A stretch of DNA of 64,000 bases from the NCBI GenBank assembly GCA_031291095.1, contig JARLJR010000024.1, forward strand, positions 1 to 64,000, given 5' to 3'. A model generated the notes under the pieces. It worked only from the letters and a program-made list of their open reading frames with translations, ran no database searches and was not told the DNA's origin. Of the stretch, positions 36,901 to 46,467 are shown in pieces. The number at the start of each line of letters is the position of its first letter. The stretch's first letter is position 1. The stretch is from Legionella sp. (GTDB lineage: Bacteria > Pseudomonadota > Gammaproteobacteria > Legionellales > Legionellaceae). The position numbers and the translations under genes were made by a program.

Positions 36901-39654
36901 CCATTTACTATTGGCAAACAAGGTACAAACTATACCTTAGCAACACAAACTATTGGGGACTATTCTCTAAGTGTTCTTGGAAAAAATGATACGCTACTTA
37001 GCCAATTAAAATTTAGCATTGTTGGCGCAAGCCAACAGCCTTTGGCAAAAAATGCTGAATTATCAATTAAACTAAACAAATCCGAATTTCATGCCAATGA
37101 GGACATAGAAATTCAAATTACTGCACCCTATACTGGTTCAGGATTAATCACCATAGAGCGCGATAAAGTCTATGCGGCTCAATGGTTTAAAACCAATACC
37201 ACCAATTCGGTGCAAACCATCCATATCCCCGCTGATTTTCAAGGAAATGGGTACATTAATGTAGCCTTTATACGTGACTGGACCTCTCCAGAACTCTTTA
37301 TTAGTCCGTTAAGCTATAGCATTGCACCTTTTTCAGTAAACCATGATAACCATAATGTAAAAATTGACTTGAAAACAGCAATGGTTTCTCGTCCTGGCGA
37401 GCCATTGACTATTGAGTACAGTACCGATAAACCTGGAAAAATCATTGTGTTTGCGGTGGACCAAGGTATTTTACAGGTTGCCCGCTATACAACTCCTGAC
37501 CCGCTCGCCTTCTTCTTCCAAAAACAAGCGCTTGAAGTATTGACCGAACAAACTGTGGATCAGATTATTCCTCAATTTATTCAATCTCGAGAGTTATCCG
37601 CGATTGGGGGTGATAATGGCGAAGAAAACATGGCAAGCCGCCTCAACCCATTCAAACGCAAGACCGATTTGCCTGTAGTATTCTGGTCTGGACTCCAGGA
37701 TGCAGACACCACTCCGCGCCAGCTTGTTTATCACGTTCCAGATTATTTTAATGGCAGTATTAAAGTAATGGCTGTGGCTGTATCAACCGATTCGGTTGGC
37801 TCCAAGGATACCTCTGCAGAGATTCGTGGAGACTTTATCATTAACCCCAACGTGCCAACATTCGTGGCTCCTGGTGATGAATTTGAAATATCTTCATCCA
37901 TTGCCAATAACATTAAAGGCTCTGGAGAACAGGCTTCGGTTAACGTGGATTTAACCACCTCACCTGAGGTTGAAATTATTGGTGCCTCCTCACAAACCTT
38001 AAACATTGCAGAAGGTAAAGAGCAAACCGTTCACTTTAAATTAAAAGCCAAATCATTATTAGGTTCTGCAACCATAGGATTTAAGGCAACAGCAGTGGAC
38101 AAGTCGGGTAGCATGAGTGCCACTTTGAGTGTCAGACCGGCAACGCCCTTAATGACTTATATTGATAGTGGTAAATCTAAAGATGCGCAAAAAACTTTGG
38201 ATGTTATGCAAACATTTTATCCTGAGTACCGTAATGTAAACGCAACGCTATCTACCAGCCCATTAATCTTGGTATTTGGTTTACAACGTTATTTGGATAA
38301 TTATCCTTATGGTTGTACTGAGCAATTAACCAGTAAGGTTATGCCCTTATTGGCAATGAACAATCAAACAGGATTTACGAGTGAAACCAAAGAAATTACG
38401 AGCAAAATAAATGCTACCGTGCAAATGCTAAGCCAACGTCAAATGTCTAGCGGTGGATTCAGCTACTGGCCAGGTCTTGGCGATAACCAGGGAAATGATT
38501 TTGCTTCCGTTTATGCAATGCATTTCTTAACTGAAGCAAGATCTCAAGGATTTACCGTGCCTAATGATCTCTTCTTTAACGGCATTAATTACTTAAAAAC
38601 GCTGGCAAGCCAAAATGTTGCTGATTTGGATGCGGCGCGAATTCAAGCCTATGCAATCTACATTTTGACGCGTAATGAAATTGTTACAACAAACTACATT
38701 ACGAATTTGCAATTGTATTTAGAACAAAATTACGCGAAGCAATGGAACAATGACATTACTGCGGTTTATCTTGCAGGTGCCTATCAATTGCTGCAAAGTC
38801 ATGAAGAAGCAAATAAACTGATTGGCCAATACAAGCCGCAGCTTGATCTGTCTTCAGATACAGACTTCTACGACAGTAATATTGCGGATGCACAATACCT
38901 CTATATTGTGGCCAAGCATTTCCCCAGTTTATTGCCTCAAGTAAGTGATACAGTGTTAATGCGCTTGATCGAGGCAATTAATAACAATGAGATTAATACG
39001 GTATTATCAGGTTATGTCAGCCTGGCTTTGGGAGCTTATCCTCAAAATACCGCGATTAATACTTCCTCTAGCTTATCCATGACCAAAATCTTGGTCAATA
39101 ATGAGCAAGTTCCTGTACCGGTTAATAATGGCAATTACCAAAAGGCCTCTTTGGGTACGGATACCAAACAAATTCGTTTTGAAAATCCCAGTAAAGAACT
39201 GTTCTTTTATCAGCTCATACAATCAGGATTTAATACGATTCTTCCCAAAGAGCCAGAGAAATCTGGCATTGAGATCTTTAGGGAGTACCGTGATGCTCAG
39301 GGGCATGCAATTATCTCAGCCACTTTAGGTAGTGAAATTGAAGTTCATATTCAGGTCCGCACTTTAGAAGTGGATTATTTAACCAACATTGTTATTGAAG
39401 ATCTGCTGCCTGGTGGATTTGAGGTGGTGCATGATTCCGTAAAACTCAATAATATGGATTATTTCGATGTGCGCGAAGACCGAGTTAATTTCTTTGGTGG
39501 TTTAAGCAGTACCGCAACGGAATTAGTTTATAAGATTAAAGCGGTTAACATTGGCAAGTATACTGTTCCTCCTGTGTTTGCTGAGGCAATGTATGATCCG
39601 AATACCTTTGGGCGCGGGGCTGCTTCGGTCATTACGGTGACTGCAGGGAAGTAA
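33910..39654 (+). CDS. Bacterial alpha-2-macroglobulin family protein (YfhM-like)
   Basis: Large periplasmic protease trap, 1914 aa. The thioester motif C1469-T-E-Q1472 is intact in YPYGCTEQLTSK, followed by the helical TED domain. Upstream are macroglobulin-type beta domains including FSDRGIYRPGDTTHIG, the usual start of the MG domains, and a bait-like region. The N-terminus has one transmembrane helix (about 39-57) instead of the lipobox found in E. coli YfhM: the Cys50 context is LVLC, with Leu at -1. It is therefore probably anchored by a signal-anchor helix. It is divergent from pbpC. A palindrome follows the stop. Confidence 0.93.
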   Translation: MSKKIVNAFSAVFGKLNWNSPPWLSYLKNKSNASPKKFWGGSVLALLVLCAAGYTAHWYKNRPQPIYTIAEITPPAITPNEETLVPGNLVIDFGVKNKNGFINKSVAPLSLVGQSTAKGIEMSPTIPGTWTWSTDSQLIFTPTEDWPAGQKYTLKFAPDFFAATANLKSHTYSFSTQPFIAKIAELKLYQDPVHVEVRKAVATIEFNFPVNPESLEKNTALAFQTQEKGKAGNTTESLPFSYTYDQHKRVAYLSSDTINIKDVARFLRLALSKDVSSLTKSATLNKELSDKILIPDANGFLKVSSASASIIRNEKDPPEQILTVETTLGINESEFNKSVHFYLLPKDRPATAAEPAKENYQWQNPGEVTQDILALATPLTKEALPTEQNYSTLHSFKFTAKTPSYIYVKIDKGMKGFGNFSLSNGYASVLPVPVLPREISFLHKGSLLALGGEKKLSVLVRGVSAVKFDFARVLPDNVNQLVTQTQGDFNNPYFINPSFNQQNISKISSDIQQFDTSDLAKQQYTALDFSKYLATETNTAGPQGLFLLQATEWDTAHNSPMDVKASRLILITDLALLVKDNNNGSHDVFVNSITQGGPVANATVTVLGKNGLPILSRVTDAQGRANFPTLKDFIEDREPTVYLAQLNNDVSFIPFNNTNRQLNFSKFDVGGLYTYYSQDMQSLTAYLFSDRGIYRPGDTTHIGMIVKQTFAQSQPAGLPLQVTIVDPRGTTVKDEKITLNDLGYMDLDFATNASAPTGQYTVNLFLVKDDHPQNLLGSTTFRVSEFLPDRMRITTSLLPKPASGWSSPANLKGEVSLWNLYGAPAANRTISGKILLVPQKVQFSKYPDYVFADPLMDPKKPAKVFTEALANTKTNDKGEAEFDLNLGRFEQATYQLTFFAEGFEAEGGRSVTSQVQTLVSPLPYFVGYKADGDLSFIKQNTARAVNYIAINPELNNIDVSDLKIQLVSLHPVTTLVKKPDGTYQYQSIIQSNIVSTTPFTIGKQGTNYTLATQTIGDYSLSVLGKNDTLLSQLKFSIVGASQQPLAKNAELSIKLNKSEFHANEDIEIQITAPYTGSGLITIERDKVYAAQWFKTNTTNSVQTIHIPADFQGNGYINVAFIRDWTSPELFISPLSYSIAPFSVNHDNHNVKIDLKTAMVSRPGEPLTIEYSTDKPGKIIVFAVDQGILQVARYTTPDPLAFFFQKQALEVLTEQTVDQIIPQFIQSRELSAIGGDNGEENMASRLNPFKRKTDLPVVFWSGLQDADTTPRQLVYHVPDYFNGSIKVMAVAVSTDSVGSKDTSAEIRGDFIINPNVPTFVAPGDEFEISSSIANNIKGSGEQASVNVDLTTSPEVEIIGASSQTLNIAEGKEQTVHFKLKAKSLLGSATIGFKATAVDKSGSMSATLSVRPATPLMTYIDSGKSKDAQKTLDVMQTFYPEYRNVNATLSTSPLILVFGLQRYLDNYPYGCTEQLTSKVMPLLAMNNQTGFTSETKEITSKINATVQMLSQRQMSSGGFSYWPGLGDNQGNDFASVYAMHFLTEARSQGFTVPNDLFFNGINYLKTLASQNVADLDAARIQAYAIYILTRNEIVTTNYITNLQLYLEQNYAKQWNNDITAVYLAGAYQLLQSHEEANKLIGQYKPQLDLSSDTDFYDSNIADAQYLYIVAKHFPSLLPQVSDTVLMRLIEAINNNEINTVLSGYVSLALGAYPQNTAINTSSSLSMTKILVNNEQVPVPVNNGNYQKASLGTDTKQIRFENPSKELFFYQLIQSGFNTILPKEPEKSGIEIFREYRDAQGHAIISATLGSEIEVHIQVRTLEVDYLTNIVIEDLLPGGFEVVHDSVKLNNMDYFDVREDRVNFFGGLSSTATELVYKIKAVNIGKYTVPPVFAEAMYDPNTFGRGAASVITVTAGK

Positions 39655-39679
39655 CGCTTTTGCGTGATTTATAGAAGGC

Positions 39680-39709
39680 CGAATTACCGCGGTTAACCGC
39701 GGTAATTCG
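39680..39709. repeat. 30-bp perfect palindrome (family C)
   Basis: CGAATTACCGCGGTT followed directly by AACCGCGGTAATTCG is a perfect 30-bp palindrome with no loop. It lies 25 bp after the macroglobulin stop. Longer, less perfect relatives are at 46354-46442 and 46712-46797. Confidence 0.9.
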
Positions 39710-39879
39710 AACGTATTGTCTTACAAGAAAAACTGAAGTAAGCACAATTAATTGCAAGCGACCAAGCTCATAAAAACCACCATTATTTTCATTTATTAGT
39801 CTACACTTTATATTGAACTTGTATATTATACAGGCAAGCTGATAAGGATGTTGACAAAAACCACTTAAACGAGGTTAAA

Positions 39880-40374
39880 ATGAAAAAAATGGAATCAATT
39901 AAACTTGCTACACCTAATGATCTTGCACCGAAAGATCGACGCATAATTGCCCAAGTAATTAACCCACTTGTAGCAGACACTTTTGCCTTATATGTTAAAA
40001 CGAAGAATTATCATTGGCATATGTCTGGCCGTCATTTCCGTGATTACCATTTATTACTTGATGAGCAAAGCGATCAGATTTTTGCGATGATTGATGTCTT
40101 GGCTGAGCGTGTACGCAAGCTAGGTGAAGAAACCATTCATTCAATCGGTCAAATTAAAGAATTACAACATGTTAAAGACGTCAATTCAGTCCTATCTGCT
40201 GAAGATATGCTGCATGATTTAATGCTGGAAAATAAAAACTTTTTAACTCGCATGCGCGCTGCCCATGAAATTTGCAGCGAAAAAAATGATGTGGCAACAA
40301 CTAGTCTTTTAGAAAATTACATTGACGAGGCCGAGCGAAGAGTTTGGTTCTTATTTGAAACTGTAGGTTCATAG
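39880..40374 (+). CDS. dps: Dps/ferritin-like DNA-binding stress protein
   Basis: Predicted dodecameric iron-storage protein protecting DNA from peroxide. The ferroxidase ligands fit the family: H45 in KNYHWHMSG, H57 in DYH, and D72/E76 in IDVLAERV. A Lys-rich N-terminal tail may bind DNA. The 164-aa length is standard. GAGG lies upstream of the ATG. The 225-bp upstream gap holds the family C palindrome and an AT-rich promoter region. No OxyR site was identified by eye. Confidence 0.9.
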   Translation: MKKMESIKLATPNDLAPKDRRIIAQVINPLVADTFALYVKTKNYHWHMSGRHFRDYHLLLDEQSDQIFAMIDVLAERVRKLGEETIHSIGQIKELQHVKDVNSVLSAEDMLHDLMLENKNFLTRMRAAHEICSEKNDVATTSLLENYIDEAERRVWFLFETVGS

Positions 40375-40377
40375 TCT

Positions 40378-40754
40378 AAACGTCATCCTGAGGAGTTACG
40401 ACGAAGGATCTCCTGATTGTAGCACATACCAGGTTCGGAGATCCCTCACGGTGTTCGGGATGACGTAGTTTTGTGAATAATTTACTCTACCCCCCAAACG
40501 TCCACATCCAAACGTCATCCTGAGGAGGTTACGACGAAGGAGCTCCTGATTGTGGCACATGCAACGTTCGTAGATCCCTCACGGTGTTCGGGATGACGTA
40601 GTTTTGTGAATAATTTACTCTACAACCAAACGTCCGCATCCAAACGTCATCCTGAGGAGGTTACGACGAAGGATCTCCTGATTGTGGCACATACCACGTT
40701 CTGGAGATCCCTCACGGTGTTCGGGATGACGTAGTTTTGTGACTAATTTATTTT
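40378..40754. repeat. Three tandem copies of a 132-bp palindromic unit (family D)
   Basis: Copies start at 40378, 40510 and 40642, an exact 132-bp period. Each begins AAACGTCATCCTGAGGAG and contains its own inverted repeat: ACGTCATCC at the left pairs with GGATGACGT at the right, and GGATCTCC with GGAGATCC inside. The units differ at only a few positions. They fill the whole gap between dps and a small membrane-protein gene. No coding content. Confidence 0.93.
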
Positions 40755-40898
40755 CTATAACCAAAACATCCGCACAAAAACATACAGCAGCGCCATCCCA
40801 ATTATAGGAATAATCACAAACCCTAAAAAAACATGGATCTGAATTCTATTTTCTGCCGATTCTCGGTAAAACTTTTTAAACCGTTTTAATAAAGACAT
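40755..40898 (-). CDS. Small single-pass membrane protein (47 aa)
   Basis: The likely start is the ATG at 40898, with GGAG 8 nt upstream. The frame extends further 5' but without a better site. A basic N-terminus (LLKRFKKFYRES) is followed by one hydrophobic helix (FLGFVIIPIIGMALLYVFV). No family is recognised. Its stop touches the tandem repeat array. Confidence 0.55.
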   Translation of the reverse strand: MSLLKRFKKFYRESAENRIQIHVFLGFVIIPIIGMALLYVFVRMFWL

Positions 40899-41060
40899 TT
40901 TATATACTCCAAGATAAATTCCTTCATACTTCATGACGTGTACCGCTTGCGAGCGAAAAAACATCTTCCCGTCAAAATTGTAGGGTGGGCTCACATCGAG
41001 CCACATCAGAACTCAATGTTGGTCCAAGGGCCCAACCTATACATCATTGCAAAATTTCAA

Positions 41061-42047
41061 TTACGCTTCCCGTTTAAATGCATCAGGATATTTATCCCCT
41101 TTAACTGCATTCACAGGAACCAATTGCTCTAATAATTGCAAATCCTCTTCGGAGAACACCACCTCAAGCGCCCCTAAATTCTCCTCAAGGTAGCTTAAAC
41201 GTTTCGTTCCTGGAATGGGGATCACCTTACCAGGCTGAGCCAAAATCCAAGCCAGAGCTAACTGACCTAAATTACATTGTTTTGAATCAGCAATTTCGCT
41301 TAACCGCATAATAAGCGATTGATTTTCATTAAAATTTTCCCCTTGAAAACGAGGCAATAAATGACGGAAATCATCAGCAGCTAATTGAGACATATTCGCG
41401 ATTGCACCGGTCAAAAACCCTCGTCCTAAAGGACTATAAGCCACAAAACCAATCCCCAGCTCCTGGCAAGTGGGTATAATTTCATATTCAGGATTACGCT
41501 CCCATAACGAATATTCTGTTTGTACGGCAGCAATGGGATGAACTTGGGCTGCACGTCGAATAGTATCAGGTTTTACCTCAGAAATACCGATATGACGTAC
41601 CTTTCCTTCCTTTACTAACTCAGCCATCGCCGCAATCGAATCCTCTATGGGCGTCTGCTTATCCACTCTGTGTAAATAATATAAATCAATGGCCTCAGTT
41701 GCCAAACGCTTTAAACTAGCCTCACAGGCTTTTTTAATGTAAGCAGGCGAGCCATTAATAATATAGTCGCGCGCACCACCACCTGCCTGCTTAGTAAATC
41801 CCACTTTAGTAGCCAAAACAACGCGATCACGCATCCCTTTTATTGCCTTAGCAATGAGCTCTTCATTATGCCCCCAGCCATACATGTCCGCGGTATCCAA
41901 AAGCGTTACACCTAATTCCAGCGCACGGTGAATGACCTCAATGGAATGTATATCGTTCGTGGGTCCATAAGATGTTGACATTCCCATACAACCAAGCCCT
42001 ATTGGGCTAACCCAAGGTCCATTTTTACCTATCTGTCTTTGTTCCAT
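41061..42047 (-). CDS. Aldo/keto reductase
   Basis: NADPH-dependent AKR with the TIM-barrel motifs LDTADMYGWGHNEELI (catalytic Asp and Tyr), VVLATKVG, YYLHRVDKQTPIEDS, HIGISEV and IPIPGTKR for NADPH binding. At 328 aa it is most like YakC/AKR13-type enzymes acting on aldehydes. AGGAA precedes the ATG. It starts 19 bp after the lhr stop on the same strand, so cotranscription is likely. The physiological substrate is unknown. Confidence 0.9.
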   Translation of the reverse strand: MEQRQIGKNGPWVSPIGLGCMGMSTSYGPTNDIHSIEVIHRALELGVTLLDTADMYGWGHNEELIAKAIKGMRDRVVLATKVGFTKQAGGGARDYIINGSPAYIKKACEASLKRLATEAIDLYYLHRVDKQTPIEDSIAAMAELVKEGKVRHIGISEVKPDTIRRAAQVHPIAAVQTEYSLWERNPEYEIIPTCQELGIGFVAYSPLGRGFLTGAIANMSQLAADDFRHLLPRFQGENFNENQSLIMRLSEIADSKQCNLGQLALAWILAQPGKVIPIPGTKRLSYLEENLGALEVVFSEEDLQLLEQLVPVNAVKGDKYPDAFKREA

Positions 42048-42066
42048 AACGAAAGGTTCCTAATAT

Positions 42067-45000
42067 TCAAAAAACAACCATCTCACCGGAAATTGCAGAA
42101 ACACGTGGTCCGGGCAAAATAAATCCGGAAACATTCAAAGGATCAACTGCAGCAACAGAGACAGGCTCATGTTCTGTCTCTTTATTTTTAAAGGCACGCA
42201 ACGACTCAACAGCATAAGGCAAGGCAAACTGCTCACCTAAAAATCCCTTCACAAAACGCCCACCTCTTATTTCGCCCCGCTCTTCCAGAGTTCTTAATAC
42301 CGCATGCAACTCACGCCATCTAGGAATATTTTTTTCGCGAGCCAAAAGATCGCGAAACACCACTCCATAACGTTTAAGTAAAATCCAACAAACAGTTTCT
42401 ACCTGCTCTCGGGTAAACGAGCCTACACTTTTCTTCAACAAAAACCAACGCCCCGAACTATACAAATGAGGGTTTATCCTGCGTCTTTTTTTAATTAAAC
42501 GCCGTTTAGGATCAATTAAGGAGCGCAAATTATCAAACAGGTCTGCTGTTGCAAGCCCCGCAGCTACCAACTCCCATAAGCCCATTTCCACCTCGGACTT
42601 CAGATGATGCACTTCTTCAGTAATATCCATAAAAAAAGAAGCGCCATTTTGCAGCAAATAAAAATAAATATCCTTAGCAATATGACTTAAACCAGCCAAA
42701 GCCTCCTCATTTAATCCCTCCCTCACTTCAGCCATCCACGAAGAATCCTTGCGTAGAAAAAAAGTCACCGGGGCAATACTTGTTGGTACCACCCTTTTCG
42801 GGTCTTCATCAGCGGGATTTAACTGAGAAGATAAGCGCCCCCAACCGACAACACCCATCATGCATAATTTATCCAATAAAGAGGAGTCATAATTCTTCAC
42901 CCTCTTTGAAAAAATAAGTGGTTCCCAAGCTTTAGCCGGGATTTCAAAACCTTGCAATTGCTCAATAATAGCCAGCAACCCTTGCTCACCATTGAGTTGT
43001 GAGCCTGGTGCAATATGCTGCCAGGTCAATAACCAGCGTACAAAATGCTCCGGATTTACAGGTTCAATTTCCTGACGCAACTTGGCTAAGGTCAAACGAT
43101 GAATACGTGCCAACAAGCGGCGCTCACACCATTCTTGCTGCAATGACTCTGTAAATGTACCACGTAAAATAAGCCCAGAAGCCTCAAGACGAACTAAGGC
43201 TTGCTGAATGGCCGATTCTGCTAAAGTTAAAGATTGGCTTAACAATAAAGCGGTTGTAGGCCCTAAATGATAGATCCAACCTTGAACTAAATGAAAAATA
43301 CCCTCATCAGGCTCTAAAGGTTTATTTTCTATGTCCTGTAAAGGATGTTGAATTAATGCATCAGGATAAATTCTGGAAAATGTTTTTGCCTTATCTACCG
43401 CGAACCAAAATACCCGATCCCCAACAAAAGCCGTACTGGCGCGACCCGAAGCAATTAATTCATCCATAAACTTTTGCCATAAATGGGTAGCCTGTAGATA
43501 GGGCTCATAATTTGCCGGAAAAGCAATAACCGTTTGTAACAAATCCTGTAATTCATCCGCATTACGAAGATCAGGCCAAGCCTGCTGTCGTACCTCATGA
43601 ATCACTTTCGGATCAAGCTTCCCTATCCTATTAGCCAAGTTTGCAGGCAAAGTCTGCCTCATTTCTACGGCCCAAGCACGTCGTTCCTCTAAAGGAGCGT
43701 CATCTAAAAAGGCATAAGGATTGGCATTTAAAATTTCATGAGCAAAAACTGATGGCGTTGGAGTATCAATCGCAATACATTGAACTTCTTTATTTTTTAT
43801 TTTCGTTAATACATCCAAAAGCCCATCCACATTCAAGGCTTCCGTTAATGAATCTTTCATTGCTTCATTAACCAAGGGATGATCGGGTAATTCAATGTCT
43901 TCGATGTCCACATTATCCTGACAGGCCACAGCATCAGGAAAAACAGCGGCTAATAAATCCTCGGCCCGCATTCGCAAAAGATAAGGCGGAACTTTACGCC
44001 CATTACTAAAACGTACTAAAGCCAGAGATCTACCTGCGTCCCAACGCCAACGTGTGGGAAACAAGGGAGATTGTAATACGGCTTTTTCCACTATATCTCT
44101 GGCTGTTTGAGTACTTAAAAATGAAAATACATCCGCTAGAGGGAAACTGTGTTGCTCCGTCAAAGAGATATTAATGCCATTATCTGTAGCGGCTGCTTGT
44201 AATTCCACATTAAAAGAACGGCAAAAGCATTTTCGTAGCGCTAACCCCCAGGCCTTATTTATTCGGGCGCCGAAAGGTGCATGAATCACTAGCTGCATGC
44301 CCCCTGATTCATCAAAAAAACGCTCCGCAATGATTCGTTGTTGTGTGGGAACGGCACCTAATAAAGCACGACCCTGCAGAATATAATCAATAAGTTGTTG
44401 CGCCCCCAACTCATCGACATGACACGAGTTGATAAGCCATCGTTTCATCTCGGCGAATGAATCCTCTGAGGTAGTTAATTGGGAGCTAAGCCATTCCCTC
44501 AAATTAGAAACACGTAATGAAAGCTCTGCCGTGCGCTCCGGAGCCTCTCCACGCCAAAATGGCACATTCGGCGAGGCCCCATGAGCATCCTCAACAAAAA
44601 CTAAGCCTTTCGTGCTTTCAATACGGTTAATTCTCCAGGAAGTACTTCCAAGCAAAATAATGTCGCCGCGATGACTTTCGACCGCAAAATCCTCATCCAG
44701 GGTGCCTACCACGCCCCCAGACTCTTCTGCTTTTACGGTGTATAAACCATTATCCGGAATGGAGCCACCGCTGGTTATGGCAATTAAACGGCTACCACGG
44801 CGCGCTTTCAAAATATGATTCACACGGTCATGGAACAAATATGCACCATAACGACCACGCGTCCCTGTTATTCCTTCACTGAGCATATGGATTACCGCAT
44901 CAAATTGCTCACGTGATAAATCTTTATAATGAAACGCCTTACGCGTCAAAGCGAATAACTCATCAACCTGACAATCCTCCGTAGCACAGGTTGCCACAAT

Positions 45001-46248
45001 TTGCTGCGCTAAAATATCAATGGGCTGTTGGGGAATGACCAGTTGATCCAGATCGCCTTCCAAAATAGCATTCACAATCGCAGCGCATTCTAATAATTCA
45101 TCGCGTGTGGTTGCAAAAATACGCCCTTTTGAAATTGCACCACGCCAATGGCCTGCTCGACCGACGCGTTGTAACATAACAGCAATGGAACGGGGTGACC
45201 CTAATTGGCACACTAAATCCACAGAACCAATATCAATTCCTAATTCTAAAGAGGCCGTTGCCACCAAGGCTTTCAGCTCTCCATTTTTTAATCGGGTTTC
45301 TGCGGCTAAACGGAGCTTTTTCGATAAGCTCCCATGATGAGCAACGACCAAATCCTTCCCTAGACGCTCTGCTAAATGATGTGCCGCGCGTTCTGCTACT
45401 CTACGTGTATTGGCAAAAATTAAAGTCGAGCGATTCTGCTGTGCCAATTCGGCAATACGATCGTAAATCTCATCCCAAATTTGATTGGAGGCAACCGCAC
45501 CGAGTTCGCTGCGCGGAATCTCTACGTTAAGCTCTAAATGCTTTGCATGTCCGATATTGATAATCGCTGGTTGAGGTCGGCCGTTACCTACTAAAAAATT
45601 AGCGACTAAATCCAGTGGCTTTTGGGTTGCAGATAAGCCAATACGCAATGGTGGATGTGAAGTTAAGGCTTCTAAGCGCTCTAATGATAAGGCCAAATGC
45701 GCACCCCGTTTGTCATCAGCCAAAGCATGAATTTCATCAACAATAACCGTTTTAACACTGCGTAAAAGTTCACGACTTTTGCCTGCAGTTAGCAAAATAT
45801 AAAATGACTCTGGTGTAGTGACTAAAACATGGGGAGGATGTTTGAGCATTGCTTGACGTTCTTTAGGTGAGGTGTCTCCAGTACGTACAAGCACATTGAT
45901 TTCAGCCATAGCTAAGCCGTGCTTTTTAGCCAGAGCCCTAATTTCTTGCAAAGGCCCCATTAGGTTTTTTTGTACGTCATTGCCTAAAGCTTTTAACGGG
46001 GAAATATAAAGTACTTCGATTTCGTGACACAACTGACCATTAAGTGCTTGGCGTACTAAATGATCAATACAGGCTAAAAAAGCGGCAAAAGTCTTCCCTG
46101 AGCCTGTTGGGGCCGAAATTAGGGTATTACACCCGGAGCGAATAAGTGGCCATCCTTGTTTTTGTGGTTCGGTTGCGGAGCCAAATTTTTCTAAGAACCA
46201 CTCTTGTACTACTGGATGGGCCCAAGCAAGACTGTTATCAATATTCAC
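42067..46248 (-). CDS. lhr: Lhr-family large ATP-dependent helicase
   Basis: Superfamily 2 DNA/RNA helicase of 1393 aa, thought to act in DNA repair or RNA processing. Walker A is APTGSGKT (about 46-53), the DEIH box lies near residue 171, motif III reads GLSATQKP, and motif VI RVGRAGHWRG. The second RecA domain, winged-helix and Lhr-core parts follow, then a long C-terminal extension as in E. coli Lhr (1538 aa). It is separated from its divergent neighbour by a repeat-rich gap and is probably cotranscribed with the aldo/keto reductase downstream. Confidence 0.92.
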   Translation of the reverse strand: MNIDNSLAWAHPVVQEWFLEKFGSATEPQKQGWPLIRSGCNTLISAPTGSGKTFAAFLACIDHLVRQALNGQLCHEIEVLYISPLKALGNDVQKNLMGPLQEIRALAKKHGLAMAEINVLVRTGDTSPKERQAMLKHPPHVLVTTPESFYILLTAGKSRELLRSVKTVIVDEIHALADDKRGAHLALSLERLEALTSHPPLRIGLSATQKPLDLVANFLVGNGRPQPAIINIGHAKHLELNVEIPRSELGAVASNQIWDEIYDRIAELAQQNRSTLIFANTRRVAERAAHHLAERLGKDLVVAHHGSLSKKLRLAAETRLKNGELKALVATASLELGIDIGSVDLVCQLGSPRSIAVMLQRVGRAGHWRGAISKGRIFATTRDELLECAAIVNAILEGDLDQLVIPQQPIDILAQQIVATCATEDCQVDELFALTRKAFHYKDLSREQFDAVIHMLSEGITGTRGRYGAYLFHDRVNHILKARRGSRLIAITSGGSIPDNGLYTVKAEESGGVVGTLDEDFAVESHRGDIILLGSTSWRINRIESTKGLVFVEDAHGASPNVPFWRGEAPERTAELSLRVSNLREWLSSQLTTSEDSFAEMKRWLINSCHVDELGAQQLIDYILQGRALLGAVPTQQRIIAERFFDESGGMQLVIHAPFGARINKAWGLALRKCFCRSFNVELQAAATDNGINISLTEQHSFPLADVFSFLSTQTARDIVEKAVLQSPLFPTRWRWDAGRSLALVRFSNGRKVPPYLLRMRAEDLLAAVFPDAVACQDNVDIEDIELPDHPLVNEAMKDSLTEALNVDGLLDVLTKIKNKEVQCIAIDTPTPSVFAHEILNANPYAFLDDAPLEERRAWAVEMRQTLPANLANRIGKLDPKVIHEVRQQAWPDLRNADELQDLLQTVIAFPANYEPYLQATHLWQKFMDELIASGRASTAFVGDRVFWFAVDKAKTFSRIYPDALIQHPLQDIENKPLEPDEGIFHLVQGWIYHLGPTTALLLSQSLTLAESAIQQALVRLEASGLILRGTFTESLQQEWCERRLLARIHRLTLAKLRQEIEPVNPEHFVRWLLTWQHIAPGSQLNGEQGLLAIIEQLQGFEIPAKAWEPLIFSKRVKNYDSSLLDKLCMMGVVGWGRLSSQLNPADEDPKRVVPTSIAPVTFFLRKDSSWMAEVREGLNEEALAGLSHIAKDIYFYLLQNGASFFMDITEEVHHLKSEVEMGLWELVAAGLATADLFDNLRSLIDPKRRLIKKRRRINPHLYSSGRWFLLKKSVGSFTREQVETVCWILLKRYGVVFRDLLAREKNIPRWRELHAVLRTLEERGEIRGGRFVKGFLGEQFALPYAVESLRAFKNKETEHEPVSVAAVDPLNVSGFILPGPRVSAISGEMVVF

Positions 46249-46353
46249 AGAATCAACCCTGAACGAGTCATCAGAAAAATGGAATTACCAACTTAAGTAT
46301 ATCACATGACTGGTTTGGGTCGTAGGATGAATGCTTGCAAACTTATAGAAGAC

Positions 46354-46442
46354 CGAATTACCGCGGACTTGACCGCGGTATCCAGTTTGATCTCGCTTCT
46401 CACTCTGAATTTATAGATCCGCGGTCAAGCCACGGTAATTCG
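46354..46442. repeat. Family C palindromic element, long form
   Basis: The left arm starts CGAATTACCGCGGACTTGAC and the right arm ends CCACGGTAATTCG, so the 89 bp form an imperfect palindrome with a 40-nt middle. A partial relative lies at 46712-46797, where the right arm CCGCGGTCAAGCCGCGG is intact and the left arm is decayed. Both sit in the 580-bp gap upstream of lhr. Confidence 0.75.
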
Positions 46443-46467
46443 CAAGCAACCAAGCGAGACGAAGGAT

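Noticed and set aside
39818-39838. TTGTATATTATACA upstream of dps as another dif-like or operator palindrome
   Set aside because: The arms do not fit dif, and a short AT-rich partial palindrome is expected by chance in this base composition.
40378-40754. CRISPR array suggested by three regular repeats
   Set aside because: The repeat unit is the whole 132 bp with no variable spacers, and it is palindromic; there are no cas genes.
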